Shown: one piece after another, positions 1 to 6,750 of the stretch
Layout of the letters: each line of letters begins with the position of its first letter
How positions within the stretch are numbered: the first letter of the stretch is position 1
Assembly: GCA_021791775.1 (NCBI GenBank)
Contig: JAJYVY010000014.1
Coordinates: 1 to 16,664 of the forward strand
Direction: 5' to 3'
DNA: 16,664 bases
Origin: Microcaldota archaeon
GTDB lineage: Archaea; Micrarchaeota; Micrarchaeia; Micrarchaeales; Micrarchaeaceae
The notes under the pieces: model-generated
The model's input: the letters and a program-made list of their open reading frames with translations, nothing else
Database searches by the model: none
Told to the model about the DNA's origin: nothing
Position numbers and translations under genes: made by a program

Positions 1-364
1 AAGCGCGCAGGCGGACCTGCCGAAGGACAAGGCGGGCCTTGTACTCAATTATAAGATTGGGGATACAATAGATGGAGGCATAATAGGGCTTGCCGGATAC
101 AAACTAAAGATAACCGGAGGCAGCGACAGCAGCGGCTTCCCTCTGCATCCAAGCATACAAGGGAGCATAAAAACCCACATATTTAAGCGCGCAAAGCGCT
201 CAGGGAAGTCGAAGGGGATATTTACAAGGCATATGGTGAGAGGGAACACGGTAGGGGGGGATGTAGAGCAGGTCAACACGGTAATCGTAGAGTACGGATC
301 GAAAGATCCATCGGAACTTTTCCCTAAGGGCGAGCCTGCTCCAGCATCGTCCGAGAAGAAATAG
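1..364 (+). CDS. rps6e: Small ribosomal subunit protein S6e, 3' part (5' end outside window)
   Basis: The reading frame enters at base 2 and ends at TAG 362-364, giving 120 codons of a protein whose start lies off the left edge. The segment IGLAGYKLKITGGSDSSGFP is the S6e signature (family form: G-Y/F-x-L-x-I-T-G-G-S/T-D-x-x-G-F-P). It is followed by the basic stretch KRAKRSGKSKG, an MVRGNTV element and QVNTVIVEYGSKD, all in S6e order. S6e is a protein of the archaeal/eukaryotic 30S/40S subunit and binds rRNA. The C-terminus is a short Pro/Ala/Ser/Lys tail and lacks the long phosphorylated eukaryotic extension. The aIF2 gamma gene follows after 26 bases; S6e next to aIF2 gamma is a familiar archaeal arrangement and suggests co-transcription. 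The identification is firm; only the 5' end is missing. Confidence 0.95.
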   Translation, partial: SAQADLPKDKAGLVLNYKIGDTIDGGIIGLAGYKLKITGGSDSSGFPLHPSIQGSIKTHIFKRAKRSGKSKGIFTRHMVRGNTVGGDVEQVNTVIVEYGSKDPSELFPKGEPAPASSEKK

Positions 365-390
365 CGCGCCCTGATTACATCGGTGGTAGA

Positions 391-1611
391 TTGATAGACA
401 TAAGACAGAGCAGCTTGAACATAGGCACGCTGGGCCACATAGACCATGGCAAGACCTCGCTTACCAGGGCCATAACGCATACGTGGACGGATAGGCACAG
501 CGAGAGCCTGAAGAGGAACATGACAATAAAACTCGGCTACGCCGATGCAATAATTAGGAAATGCCAAAAGTGCGACCCGCCCTCATGCTATACCACAGAT
601 GAAACGTGCAGGAACTGCGCTGGAAAAGCCGAACCCTTGATGAGAATATCTATGCTCGATGCCCCTGGGCACGAAACATTAATGGCTACGGCCCTAGCCG
701 GCTCCAGCGTTATAGACGCCCTGCTCTTTGTAATTGCAGCCAACGAGCCATGCCCTATGCAGCAGACCAAGGAGCACTTAATGATCATGAACCTTCTCGG
801 GATAAAAGATGTCCTGATAATACAAAGCAAGGTCGATATTGTTGGCAAGGAGGGCGCGCTGAAGCACTACAAGCAGATAAAAGAATTCATAAAAGGCAGC
901 AGCATAGAGAATGCCCCGATAATACCGGTGATGACCAATCAAGGAGTAAATATCGATGCAGTACTGGAGATGATAGCAAAGCTACCTAAACCGGAAAGGG
1001 ACCTTTCATCGCAACCGATAATGTATGTGGTGCGATCTTTCGACATCAACAAGCCAGGCAGCAATCTTGCAAAATTTTCTGGCGGTGTTGTGGGGGGAGT
1101 GATAAAGAAGGGCGTCCTGAAGGTAGGTGACAAGATAGAGCTTAGGCCCGGTGCAAACTTCAGCGAACCAGGATCTAAAAAGCAGTCGTACAAGAACATA
1201 GTCACCGTCATAACCGACATAAGCAACGGCACGGATAAAATGGAGGAGGCAAGACCAGGCGGTCTCATCGGCATATCCACCGAAATAGATCCCGCGTTTG
1301 TGAAGGCAGATGGCCTTGTGGGTAATCTCGTAGGCCACGTTGGCAGCCTGCCGGAAGTATCAACTACGCTGATGCTGCAATACCATTCGATAGACAGAAA
1401 GGACATACCCACGCAGAGACTGAAGGAGAATGAGCCGCTCCTTATGGAGATCGGCACTAAAACGGTGTTGGGTTATGTCAAAACCATCAAGAAGGACACG
1501 GTGGAAATAGAGCTGAGAATGCCAGTGTGCGCCGAAAAGAAGACTAGGGCTGCGGTGCTAAGGAACATATCGCAAAGGTGGAGGCTCACCGGCTACGGCA
1601 TAATAGAGTAG
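391..1611 (+). CDS. eif2g: Translation initiation factor aIF2, gamma subunit (GTPase)
   Basis: The 406-residue product is of normal length for aIF2 gamma, the GTPase core of the heterotrimer that carries initiator Met-tRNA to the small ribosomal subunit. Visible elements in order: P-loop GHIDHGKTS (residues 15-23); switch 1 with TDRHSESLKR and TIKLGYAD; a zinc knuckle with Cys58, Cys61, Cys73 and Cys76 (plus Cys66), which separates gamma subunits from EF-Tu and SelB; switch 2 DAPGHE (90-95); and QSKVD (145-149) at the guanine-specificity motif. Domains 2 and 3 follow, including the ARPGGLIG-like segment near 288-295. The start is TTG at 391, chosen because GGTGGT at 382-387 is well placed and the N-terminus fits the family; no in-frame ATG precedes the P-loop. 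Two oddities: the usual NKxD Asn is Ser146, and Asn-Met precedes TIKLGYAD where Gly-Ile is usual. It lies downstream of S6e and ends 6 bases from the convergent DHH gene. Confidence 0.96.
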   Translation: MIDIRQSSLNIGTLGHIDHGKTSLTRAITHTWTDRHSESLKRNMTIKLGYADAIIRKCQKCDPPSCYTTDETCRNCAGKAEPLMRISMLDAPGHETLMATALAGSSVIDALLFVIAANEPCPMQQTKEHLMIMNLLGIKDVLIIQSKVDIVGKEGALKHYKQIKEFIKGSSIENAPIIPVMTNQGVNIDAVLEMIAKLPKPERDLSSQPIMYVVRSFDINKPGSNLAKFSGGVVGGVIKKGVLKVGDKIELRPGANFSEPGSKKQSYKNIVTVITDISNGTDKMEEARPGGLIGISTEIDPAFVKADGLVGNLVGHVGSLPEVSTTLMLQYHSIDRKDIPTQRLKENEPLLMEIGTKTVLGYVKTIKKDTVEIELRMPVCAEKKTRAAVLRNISQRWRLTGYGIIE

Positions 1612-1617
1612 TGGATG

Positions 1618-2613
1618 TCAACCGTACGCTTCCTCTGCAACACGCGCAAATTCCCTTACAAATCTCTCCCTATCCGCTTTTCTAGAAAAGTCGTATCCTT
1701 TCGTTATCCTGAAAGCGCATGCTTGCGGATGTCCGCCTCCATTGAACTTCAGTGCGATTTTCAGGCAGTCCAATCCGCCTTTCCGGCTACGCATGGAGCA
1801 GTTCGCACTAGAGGAAGACCTGTCCCCGGTGTTAATGTACGCGCTTATGTCGGCTTTAAACTTTTTCAGAAGATGAATCCCTGCAAAAGTGCTTTGCAGG
1901 CTGTTGCTGAATCCCAATGCAATCCTTGTGTTGTCCGACAAAATAAGAAGCCTTGATGATTTATCGAGCCTTCTCTGCGCGTTTGCAAATATTCTCCTGT
2001 ACTTCGCATACCCCTGATTTATCGGTTTATTTGATATGATCCCTTGCGATAGGTTCAATACGACTTCCCTGAGCAGTTTATCGCGCCTTCCCCTAGGCTT
2101 GAGGTTATAATACTTGAGCCCGAATGCATACCTCTTGAGCATCGTCATCTGCGCCCTGCTCTTCGGCTTCAGGAACATGTCCGATGTGTGCGCCAGCTCT
2201 GCTACTTTATCTGACTCCGCATCTTTTTTGCACAGGATCTTATAGACAATGTCTGACCCGCAGTAATACCTGTTCTCGCCGACTACCATCAGGCTGCAAT
2301 ACCTTGAAATCCTGTTTATTTCGGCGTTGCTCCACTGATGGTGGTCCAGCCATATGACCTTGTTGCCCCTTTTTGCAAGGCGCGGCAGTAACTTTACATA
2401 CTCGCCCAGCAGATCCCTATTCACTCCTACATCGGAGAATACGAACACCGATTTTTGAGGGTGCTTTGCAGCTATTTCTTCGGTTATATCTGAGAAAGAG
2501 TCCCCATAATCAAAAAAGATTATGTTTTCGAGCGGTATCTTGTAATTTCTGGTTATGAGTGCCGCACTCGCCATCCCATCTAGGTCTCTGGCATGCGTAA
2601 CATTATATATCAT
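1618..2613 (-). CDS. DHH-family phosphoesterase (DHH + DHHA1 domains)
   Basis: A 331-residue protein of the DHH superfamily, Mn-dependent phosphoesterases that include RecJ, NrnA nano-RNases and cyclic dinucleotide phosphodiesterases. Motif I is H7-A-R-D10-L-D12-G, motif II is SDVGV with Asp61, motif III is the name-giving D90-H91-H92, and HTSD with Asp145 may be motif IV. The DHHA1 substrate-binding domain at the C-terminus carries GGGHPQACAF (292-301). All catalytic Asp and His residues therefore appear present, and the protein should be active, probably on short RNA, DNA or a dinucleotide; the substrate cannot be read from sequence. The start ATG at 2613 follows a short GAGG. A weak TATA-like AGATAAAT lies near 2648-2655 on the minus strand. 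It sits 81 bases after the double-Alba gene on the same strand and converges tail to tail with aIF2 gamma, leaving 6 bases. The family is firm; the subfamily is not resolved. Confidence 0.9.
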   Translation of the reverse strand: MIYNVTHARDLDGMASAALITRNYKIPLENIIFFDYGDSFSDITEEIAAKHPQKSVFVFSDVGVNRDLLGEYVKLLPRLAKRGNKVIWLDHHQWSNAEINRISRYCSLMVVGENRYYCGSDIVYKILCKKDAESDKVAELAHTSDMFLKPKSRAQMTMLKRYAFGLKYYNLKPRGRRDKLLREVVLNLSQGIISNKPINQGYAKYRRIFANAQRRLDKSSRLLILSDNTRIALGFSNSLQSTFAGIHLLKKFKADISAYINTGDRSSSSANCSMRSRKGGLDCLKIALKFNGGGHPQACAFRITKGYDFSRKADRERFVREFARVAEEAYG

Positions 2614-2694
2614 TGCCTCATCTCGACAAGGAAGCCCATACGATTTATCTGCGGTTAGTTTACCCAGAGCCCGCGATCTTAAATCTGGGGGATG

Positions 2695-3327
2695 TCAGTT
2701 TTTGATGGATATCTGCATGGAACTGACCTTCGATTTCGTTCCATCCTCGTTCGCTACTTCCTCTGATTTTATGGTTATGCCGCCTCCGCTCGGATCCTTC
2801 AGTGCGGGTATGAAGCGGTGCCTTGCAATTTCCACCACATCCACGGCCTTCGAGATCGAGTTGCCCCTTGCCTTCACAACTACGGTTTGGAGACCAGAAT
2901 TTATCTGGGTGACCATGGCAAGCACATAGTTCATCGTTGGTTTCTTCCCTATGTATATTGTTTTATCTTCGCTGTGCTGGGATTGCTGCTGAGCAGATTG
3001 CGGGCTTGCGCATGATGCAGATATCTGTATGAAGCTCACCTTAGATTTCGTTCCATCCTCGTTCGCCAGCTCTTCCGATCCTATGTTTATGTTGCCGTTA
3101 CTTGGATCCTTAATGGATGTGACGAATCTCTTCCTGACGATGTCTGCCACGTCCACGGCCTTCGAGATCGAGTTGCCCCTTGCCTTCACAATCACCTCGG
3201 ATGCGCCATTGTTGAGCTGCGTCACTACTGCAAGGACATAGTTCATCAACGGCTTTTTCCCTATGTATATTATGTTGTCGGCACCTTTGCTGCTGGAAGT
3301 GCTCTGCTCGTTTTGATTCTCTGCCAT
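2695..3327 (-). CDS. Tandem double-domain Alba nucleic-acid-binding protein
   Basis: A 210-residue protein made of two complete Alba domains in one chain. Domain 1 spans about residues 18-103 and domain 2 about 122-210, joined by a Ser/Gln/Ala-rich linker (104-121). Each domain has the hallmark IYIGKKP (20-26 and 124-130, with the nucleic-acid-contacting Lys pair at 24/25 and 128/129), MNYVLA, and KARGNSISKAVDV. Alba is normally an approximately 90-residue protein that dimerises to coat DNA or RNA in archaea; here the two halves would form a covalent dimer (inference). The start is ATG 3327, because GGGTGA lies just upstream (complement of 3332-3337). The frame stays open further upstream to 3474, but those starts have no ribosome binding site and overlap the preceding gene. 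The halves are related at DNA level with a constant 312-base offset. A TATA-like box at 3436-3446 suggests its own promoter. Confidence 0.93.
   Translation of the reverse strand: MAENQNEQSTSSSKGADNIIYIGKKPLMNYVLAVVTQLNNGASEVIVKARGNSISKAVDVADIVRKRFVTSIKDPSNGNINIGSEELANEDGTKSKVSFIQISASCASPQSAQQQSQHSEDKTIYIGKKPTMNYVLAMVTQINSGLQTVVVKARGNSISKAVDVVEIARHRFIPALKDPSGGGITIKSEEVANEDGTKSKVSSMQISIKN
2732..3191 (-). repeat. Internal duplication of the Alba domain, 312-bp offset
   Basis: Two stretches of the double-Alba gene repeat perfectly at an offset of exactly 312 bases (104 codons): 2840-2879 equals 3152-3191 (40 bp), and 2732-2754 equals 3044-3066 (23 bp). The first encodes the VKARGNSISKAVDV loop and helix; the second encodes part of the conserved ANEDGTKSKVS strand region. 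Between them the copies differ at many sites, including amino-acid changes. This pattern means tandem duplication of one Alba domain, with recent gene conversion or strong constraint keeping the conserved surface identical. Confidence 0.9.
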
Positions 3328-3435
3328 GGATTCACCCAATATTATTGAAATTGTTGTTCTGGCTGGCTTCTTTTCTGGTTGCGGCATAGCCGGCCCGCGC
3401 CCACGCCGCAGAACCGTTATGTATTTGGTCTGGTA

Positions 3436-3450
3436 TCTATTTAAATTATT
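3436..3450 (-). promoter_or_regulatory. Likely TATA promoter of the double-Alba gene
   Basis: Read on the minus strand, an A-rich run is followed by AATTTAAATAG, a good archaeal TATA element with a purine-rich BRE-like flank. Transcription would begin near 3415, leaving a leader of roughly 90 bases before ATG 3327 and its GGGTGA site. The box overlaps the last codons of the upstream helical gene, so Alba could be made independently of the export cassette. Promoter activity is inferred from sequence alone. Confidence 0.5.
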
Positions 3451-4330
3451 TGTTTTCTTTTTCAAATTTCGCAATCCTTTTCATTTCTTTGTCTATGTCT
3501 ATGTCTATGCCGATGCTTTGCAGAGTGTGGAGAGGGTACGCAATGGATATGTCCCTAAGCAGCATGGCTTCAGGTTCTATTCCGACTTTTTTTGCAAGCG
3601 GAAGCTCTGCTTCAATGGACTTATAGATCAGCCACAGCAGCCCCCTTGACGTATCCATTATCTTACCGGAATCAATCTCCCCTTTTTTCAGCTTCTCGGC
3701 TATTAAGCCTTCTGAGAATGCAGCTGTGCTGTTTTCCGACACGAAAAGCTTACCAAGAGACCTCATGAATTCCGGCGATACTGGATAGAACACCTTGTAG
3801 AATATGAATCCGAATGGCCTCGAGTAGGCATCCCTTATTATTATGTCAGTTGCGAGCAGCCTTTCCACTGGATCATCTATCCTTCTCACATCTGTGAAAA
3901 TCTTGCGTATGTCAGCTGCTGGCTCGCCTATGGCGCCACCAAGCCCCTCTATCATATTCCTCACCGCTCGCGCGTGCTTCGCCCTGGCCTCCGCGATCTC
4001 CCTGAAATGATTCGATATGTCTACAGTGTTGTTAATTGATGGATCTCTGGCCCATTCTTCGGCAATCTTGCCTGTTTCGCTGACGCCGTAGTAGAATTGG
4101 TTCAGTATATGGAGAACGGCTTTTATGTCGAACTTTATGCCGTTTGGAAGTATTACGTGGCTTTTTGTAAGCTGCCCCTTCTTTCTTCTCACGTTTATGA
4201 ATCCGATTGCCTGTTTTATTGTACCGATGTTGCTCTTTTTGGCGTATTTGTATATGTAGGGGGAGAGCCACTCCGGCACACCGTACTTTCTCATGGCCGC
4301 GCTAACCAGGCTTTTGTATAAGTCCTTCAT
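3446..4330 (-). CDS. Unknown all-helical protein, possibly a degenerate ferritin-like fold
   Basis: A 294-residue, highly charged, predicted alpha-helical cytoplasmic protein with no signal peptide or membrane segment. I do not recognise the family with certainty. The middle (about 108-205) reads like paired long helices: HFREIAEARAKHARAVRNMI, then ERLLATDIIIRDAYSRPFGF, then a helix ending in KLFVSENSTAAF. The spacing recalls MiaE-type ferritin-like proteins, but clear ExxH metal ligands are missing, so this is a weak resemblance. A short Ile-Asp repeat (IDIDID, about 275-280) near the C-terminus comes from a run of GTCTAT hexamers (plus strand, 3489-3509). The start is ATG 4330, supported by GAGGT just upstream; the earlier in-frame start at 4357 would overlap the previous gene and lacks a site. 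The gene lies 13 bases after the S-layer-like gene, so it is probably the last gene of the PadR/ABC cassette. Confidence 0.8.
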   Translation of the reverse strand: MKDLYKSLVSAAMRKYGVPEWLSPYIYKYAKKSNIGTIKQAIGFINVRRKKGQLTKSHVILPNGIKFDIKAVLHILNQFYYGVSETGKIAEEWARDPSINNTVDISNHFREIAEARAKHARAVRNMIEGLGGAIGEPAADIRKIFTDVRRIDDPVERLLATDIIIRDAYSRPFGFIFYKVFYPVSPEFMRSLGKLFVSENSTAAFSEGLIAEKLKKGEIDSGKIMDTSRGLLWLIYKSIEAELPLAKKVGIEPEAMLLRDISIAYPLHTLQSIGIDIDIDKEMKRIAKFEKENK

Positions 4331-4343
4331 TTGAACTACCTCT

Positions 4344-5594
4344 CTATTTCTTTGCATTCGAATTTATAGCTTTCTTGCGGCGCGCGCCGAACTGCAGCCT
4401 CCCTCTCTTGTTGAGCATCCTCAACGCTGCAACTATTATTGCTATGGCCACCACCATGGCAGCAATAAGGTAATAGATGCTGGTGGATTCTTTACCTACC
4501 TTTATGTAGTAGTTGCTTGAGCCGGTGAACTGCTGGTCTGGCGCCCCGTTCTGCTGCTTCCACTGCTCATATAACGTTACCGGGTAGTTACCTGGTACGC
4601 CTTGCGTGTCTACACTGACAAGGAAGGTCAGGTTTTCCGATTCCCCTGGCGCAAGGTTGGCCACATAGGCTGTGCTTGCCACTGGCGTTATCGGATACGG
4701 CGTCTCAAGGCTCAATTGAAGCCCTATGGCGTTGGTGTTCCCTGTATTTGTCAGAGTGAAATGGGCCGGCACATCTGTTGCGCCCGGAACAATGCTTGAG
4801 CTGCTGGAGTTTATAGAGAACTGTGCAGCAGGGGCTACGCTTAGGTTTATTCTCTGGGTTGTGCTGAAGCGCTGCTTCAAGTCAGAGGAATAGTACGTGA
4901 TGCCTGCCATTATGTATGGACTGCCTCCGCCCTGCGCTGCCACCAATACGGGCTCTGTTGCTGCTGATCCTTCCGTCAAGTTTGGCACGAAGAACGTAGT
5001 CACCGAACTTAGTATGTTGAGCCCCTGCTCGCCGTGCACTGAAACGCTGACATTCCTGGCCGTTCCATAGCCGTCATTTTCTATCACTAGATTGATGGTC
5101 TGGTTATATCCTGTGTACAACGTAGACGGGGTAGGATTGGATGCGAGTACCCTAACATCGGGGTTGTTCTGCACGTGGAAGTTGACAGGCAGCGATGAGC
5201 TTGAGACAACTACGCCACTTGGGCCGTAAACGAAATAGGTGGCAAGGAACGTAAGGGCGTATGTGCCAGAAGGCGTAGAGTTTGGTACGGTGAATGTGTA
5301 GTTGAAGTAGTTTCCTGTAAGCCCGGAATTCAGGGTGCCGATCTGAATCCCTTTGATTGGCGAGACGTTTAGCAGGGGATACGTGCCTTCTGGCTGCAAG
5401 TTTACGTTATATAGCCAGCTATTGTACGAATTGTATAACTGGAATCTTATGGTAACGTTGCTTCCGGCTACAACCGGATTAGGGCTCACAGTTATGTTGG
5501 CGAAAGTAAGGGCGTTCGTATATTGCGCGCCCGCTATTCCGACCAGCGCCACCAGCGCGGCGAATACCAGGAAGACCGATCTTATTACGTTCAT
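4344..5594 (-). CDS. Secreted, membrane-anchored S-layer-like protein (COG1361-type) beside ABC exporter
   Basis: A 416-residue protein with an N-terminal signal peptide (hydrophobic core about residues 5-19, likely cleavage after AGA at about 23), a long beta-rich ectodomain, one C-terminal membrane helix (YYLIAAMVVAIAIIVAALRM) and a basic tail (RRKKAINSNAKK) that should stay in the cytoplasm. The ectodomain has repeated Ig-like/CARDB/NEW3-style elements such as VSPNPVVAGSNVTIRFQLYN and APGESENLTFLVSV, separated by PNPTPSTLY-type linkers. About ten Asn-X-Ser/Thr sequons are present, fitting a glycosylated surface protein. Proteins of this type (COG1361) often sit next to ABC-2 transporters in archaea, and the permease ends 22 bases upstream here. 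The start is ATG 5594; the GTG at 5603 lies inside the GAGGTGG ribosome binding site and is rejected. Its role, for example helping export or linking the transporter to the cell surface, is inferred from context. Confidence 0.85.
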   Translation of the reverse strand: MNVIRSVFLVFAALVALVGIAGAQYTNALTFANITVSPNPVVAGSNVTIRFQLYNSYNSWLYNVNLQPEGTYPLLNVSPIKGIQIGTLNSGLTGNYFNYTFTVPNSTPSGTYALTFLATYFVYGPSGVVVSSSSLPVNFHVQNNPDVRVLASNPTPSTLYTGYNQTINLVIENDGYGTARNVSVSVHGEQGLNILSSVTTFFVPNLTEGSAATEPVLVAAQGGGSPYIMAGITYYSSDLKQRFSTTQRINLSVAPAAQFSINSSSSSIVPGATDVPAHFTLTNTGNTNAIGLQLSLETPYPITPVASTAYVANLAPGESENLTFLVSVDTQGVPGNYPVTLYEQWKQQNGAPDQQFTGSSNYYIKVGKESTSIYYLIAAMVVAIAIIVAALRMLNKRGRLQFGARRKKAINSNAKK

Positions 5595-5616
5595 TTTTTC
5601 CACCTCAAATCATTAA

Positions 5617-6750
5617 TCATGATAGCTGCATGCTGGTATTCCTGAAGAGTGCAAACGCCAGCGCCATGCACGCCCCCGCGAAAGCGACCAGTATAACCGA
5701 TGTAGAAATCAACGTAGATACGGGGAGGAATCCTTTTATCATTACGTCCCTTACAGCATTGACCGCATAGGTCAGAGGATTTACAACTGTCAATGGTATC
5801 AGGAAACTCGGCAACAGCGTTACAGGCACAAACGCGCCGCCAAGGAATGCGAGCGGCATCACCAGCGTCTGCGACACCAGTGCATACGTTTGGAGCTGTT
5901 TCATCCTCGTCGCCAGCGCTATTGCCAGTGCGCTGAACCCGAGGCCCACTAAGAAGATAATCCATATGAGCTCGAAGAACCCCAGCACACCCGCATCAAC
6001 AGTTGCCCCATAAAGTAGGCCGATTATTAGCCCTATAAATGCCGAAAGGAAGGACTGGAATGTACCGTATCCTATTTTGCTCAGCAATACAGCAAATTGG
6101 TTTATTGGGGTGGTCAGGAACGCCTTGAGGTTGCCCATTTCCCTGTCGCTAAGCAATGTGAATCCTGAACTAAAGACAGCTCCGAAAGAGGCGACCATAA
6201 CCAGGAGACCGCCCACCACAAAGCTCAGATAGTTGCTGCTTGCTCCGTATACATAGTTGCTGATTACCTTTATAAGGCCTGGCGGATCAGTTTGGGAGAG
6301 GCCAGATACAGAGGTAGAGGCGCCTACCTCCGAGGCTACCAGTGCGACTTGACTGCTTACGACCTCTGCCGATTGCGGCTGGGAGTTGTCCAGATAAACG
6401 TAGATGGTAGAGGCGGCTCCGCTGGAGAACCCTGTTGGTATCACAATGACGCCTGCAACCTTGCCCAGAGAAAGAAGGTTAAGCGCTGCGGTTTGCGTGG
6501 TAGATGATACGACAACTACACTGCCTCCAGATTCTAGCGTGTTGATGAAATTGAGCGCGTTAGGCCCATTATCATAATTGACAACGGCTACCGGCACGTT
6601 CTTCGGAGTGCTTCCGAAACTGCCCAGCAGGATTATGAAAATAAGAGGGAAGATCAACGATCTGATTATGTTGACGCCGAGGTTCTTCTTGAATATCAGC
6701 AGCTCCCTGACCAAAAGCGTGTATGCATCGCCTATCAAGCCCATTTTCAT
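5617..6750 (-). CDS. ABC-2 type exporter permease with large extracellular loop
   Basis: A 377-residue integral membrane protein of the ABC-2 permease family. Residues 1-28 are cytoplasmic and basic. The first membrane helix is about 29-47 (IIRSLIFPLIFIILLGSFG). A large extracellular domain (about 50-170) includes the VPVAVVNYDNGPNALNFI strand-turn typical of this architecture. Five further hydrophobic segments follow between about 175 and 372. The cytoplasmic loop FTLLSDREMGNLKAFLTTPI contains the E-x-G-x-L/T-x-x-L-x-x-T/S-P motif that contacts the ATPase. The size and ectodomain fit YbhR/YhiH-like permeases better than the shorter classic DrrB. The start at 6750 forms a 4-base ATGA overlap with the stop of the ATPase gene, indicating translational coupling; a second ATG lies two codons later. 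It should form an export complex with the ATPase; the substrate is unknown. Confidence 0.93.
   Translation of the reverse strand: MKMGLIGDAYTLLVRELLIFKKNLGVNIIRSLIFPLIFIILLGSFGSTPKNVPVAVVNYDNGPNALNFINTLESGGSVVVVSSTTQTAALNLLSLGKVAGVIVIPTGFSSGAASTIYVYLDNSQPQSAEVVSSQVALVASEVGASTSVSGLSQTDPPGLIKVISNYVYGASSNYLSFVVGGLLVMVASFGAVFSSGFTLLSDREMGNLKAFLTTPINQFAVLLSKIGYGTFQSFLSAFIGLIIGLLYGATVDAGVLGFFELIWIIFLVGLGFSALAIALATRMKQLQTYALVSQTLVMPLAFLGGAFVPVTLLPSFLIPLTVVNPLTYAVNAVRDVMIKGFLPVSTLISTSVILVAFAGACMALAFALFRNTSMQLS

Noticed and set aside
939..1457. Minus-strand open frame inside the aIF2 gamma gene
   Set aside because: It is a shadow frame of a firmly identified gene, with Ser/Pro-rich composition and no supporting site.
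3328..3474. Longer N-terminus for the double-Alba protein (starts at 3474 or 3387)
   Set aside because: No ribosome binding site before either start, overlap with the upstream gene and its TATA-like box, and a perfect GGGTGA before ATG 3327.
3489..3509. Repeated GTCTAT hexamers as a functional repeat or array
   Set aside because: Only about three copies, in frame and encoding Ile-Asp repeats near the end of a protein; too short to be a separate element.
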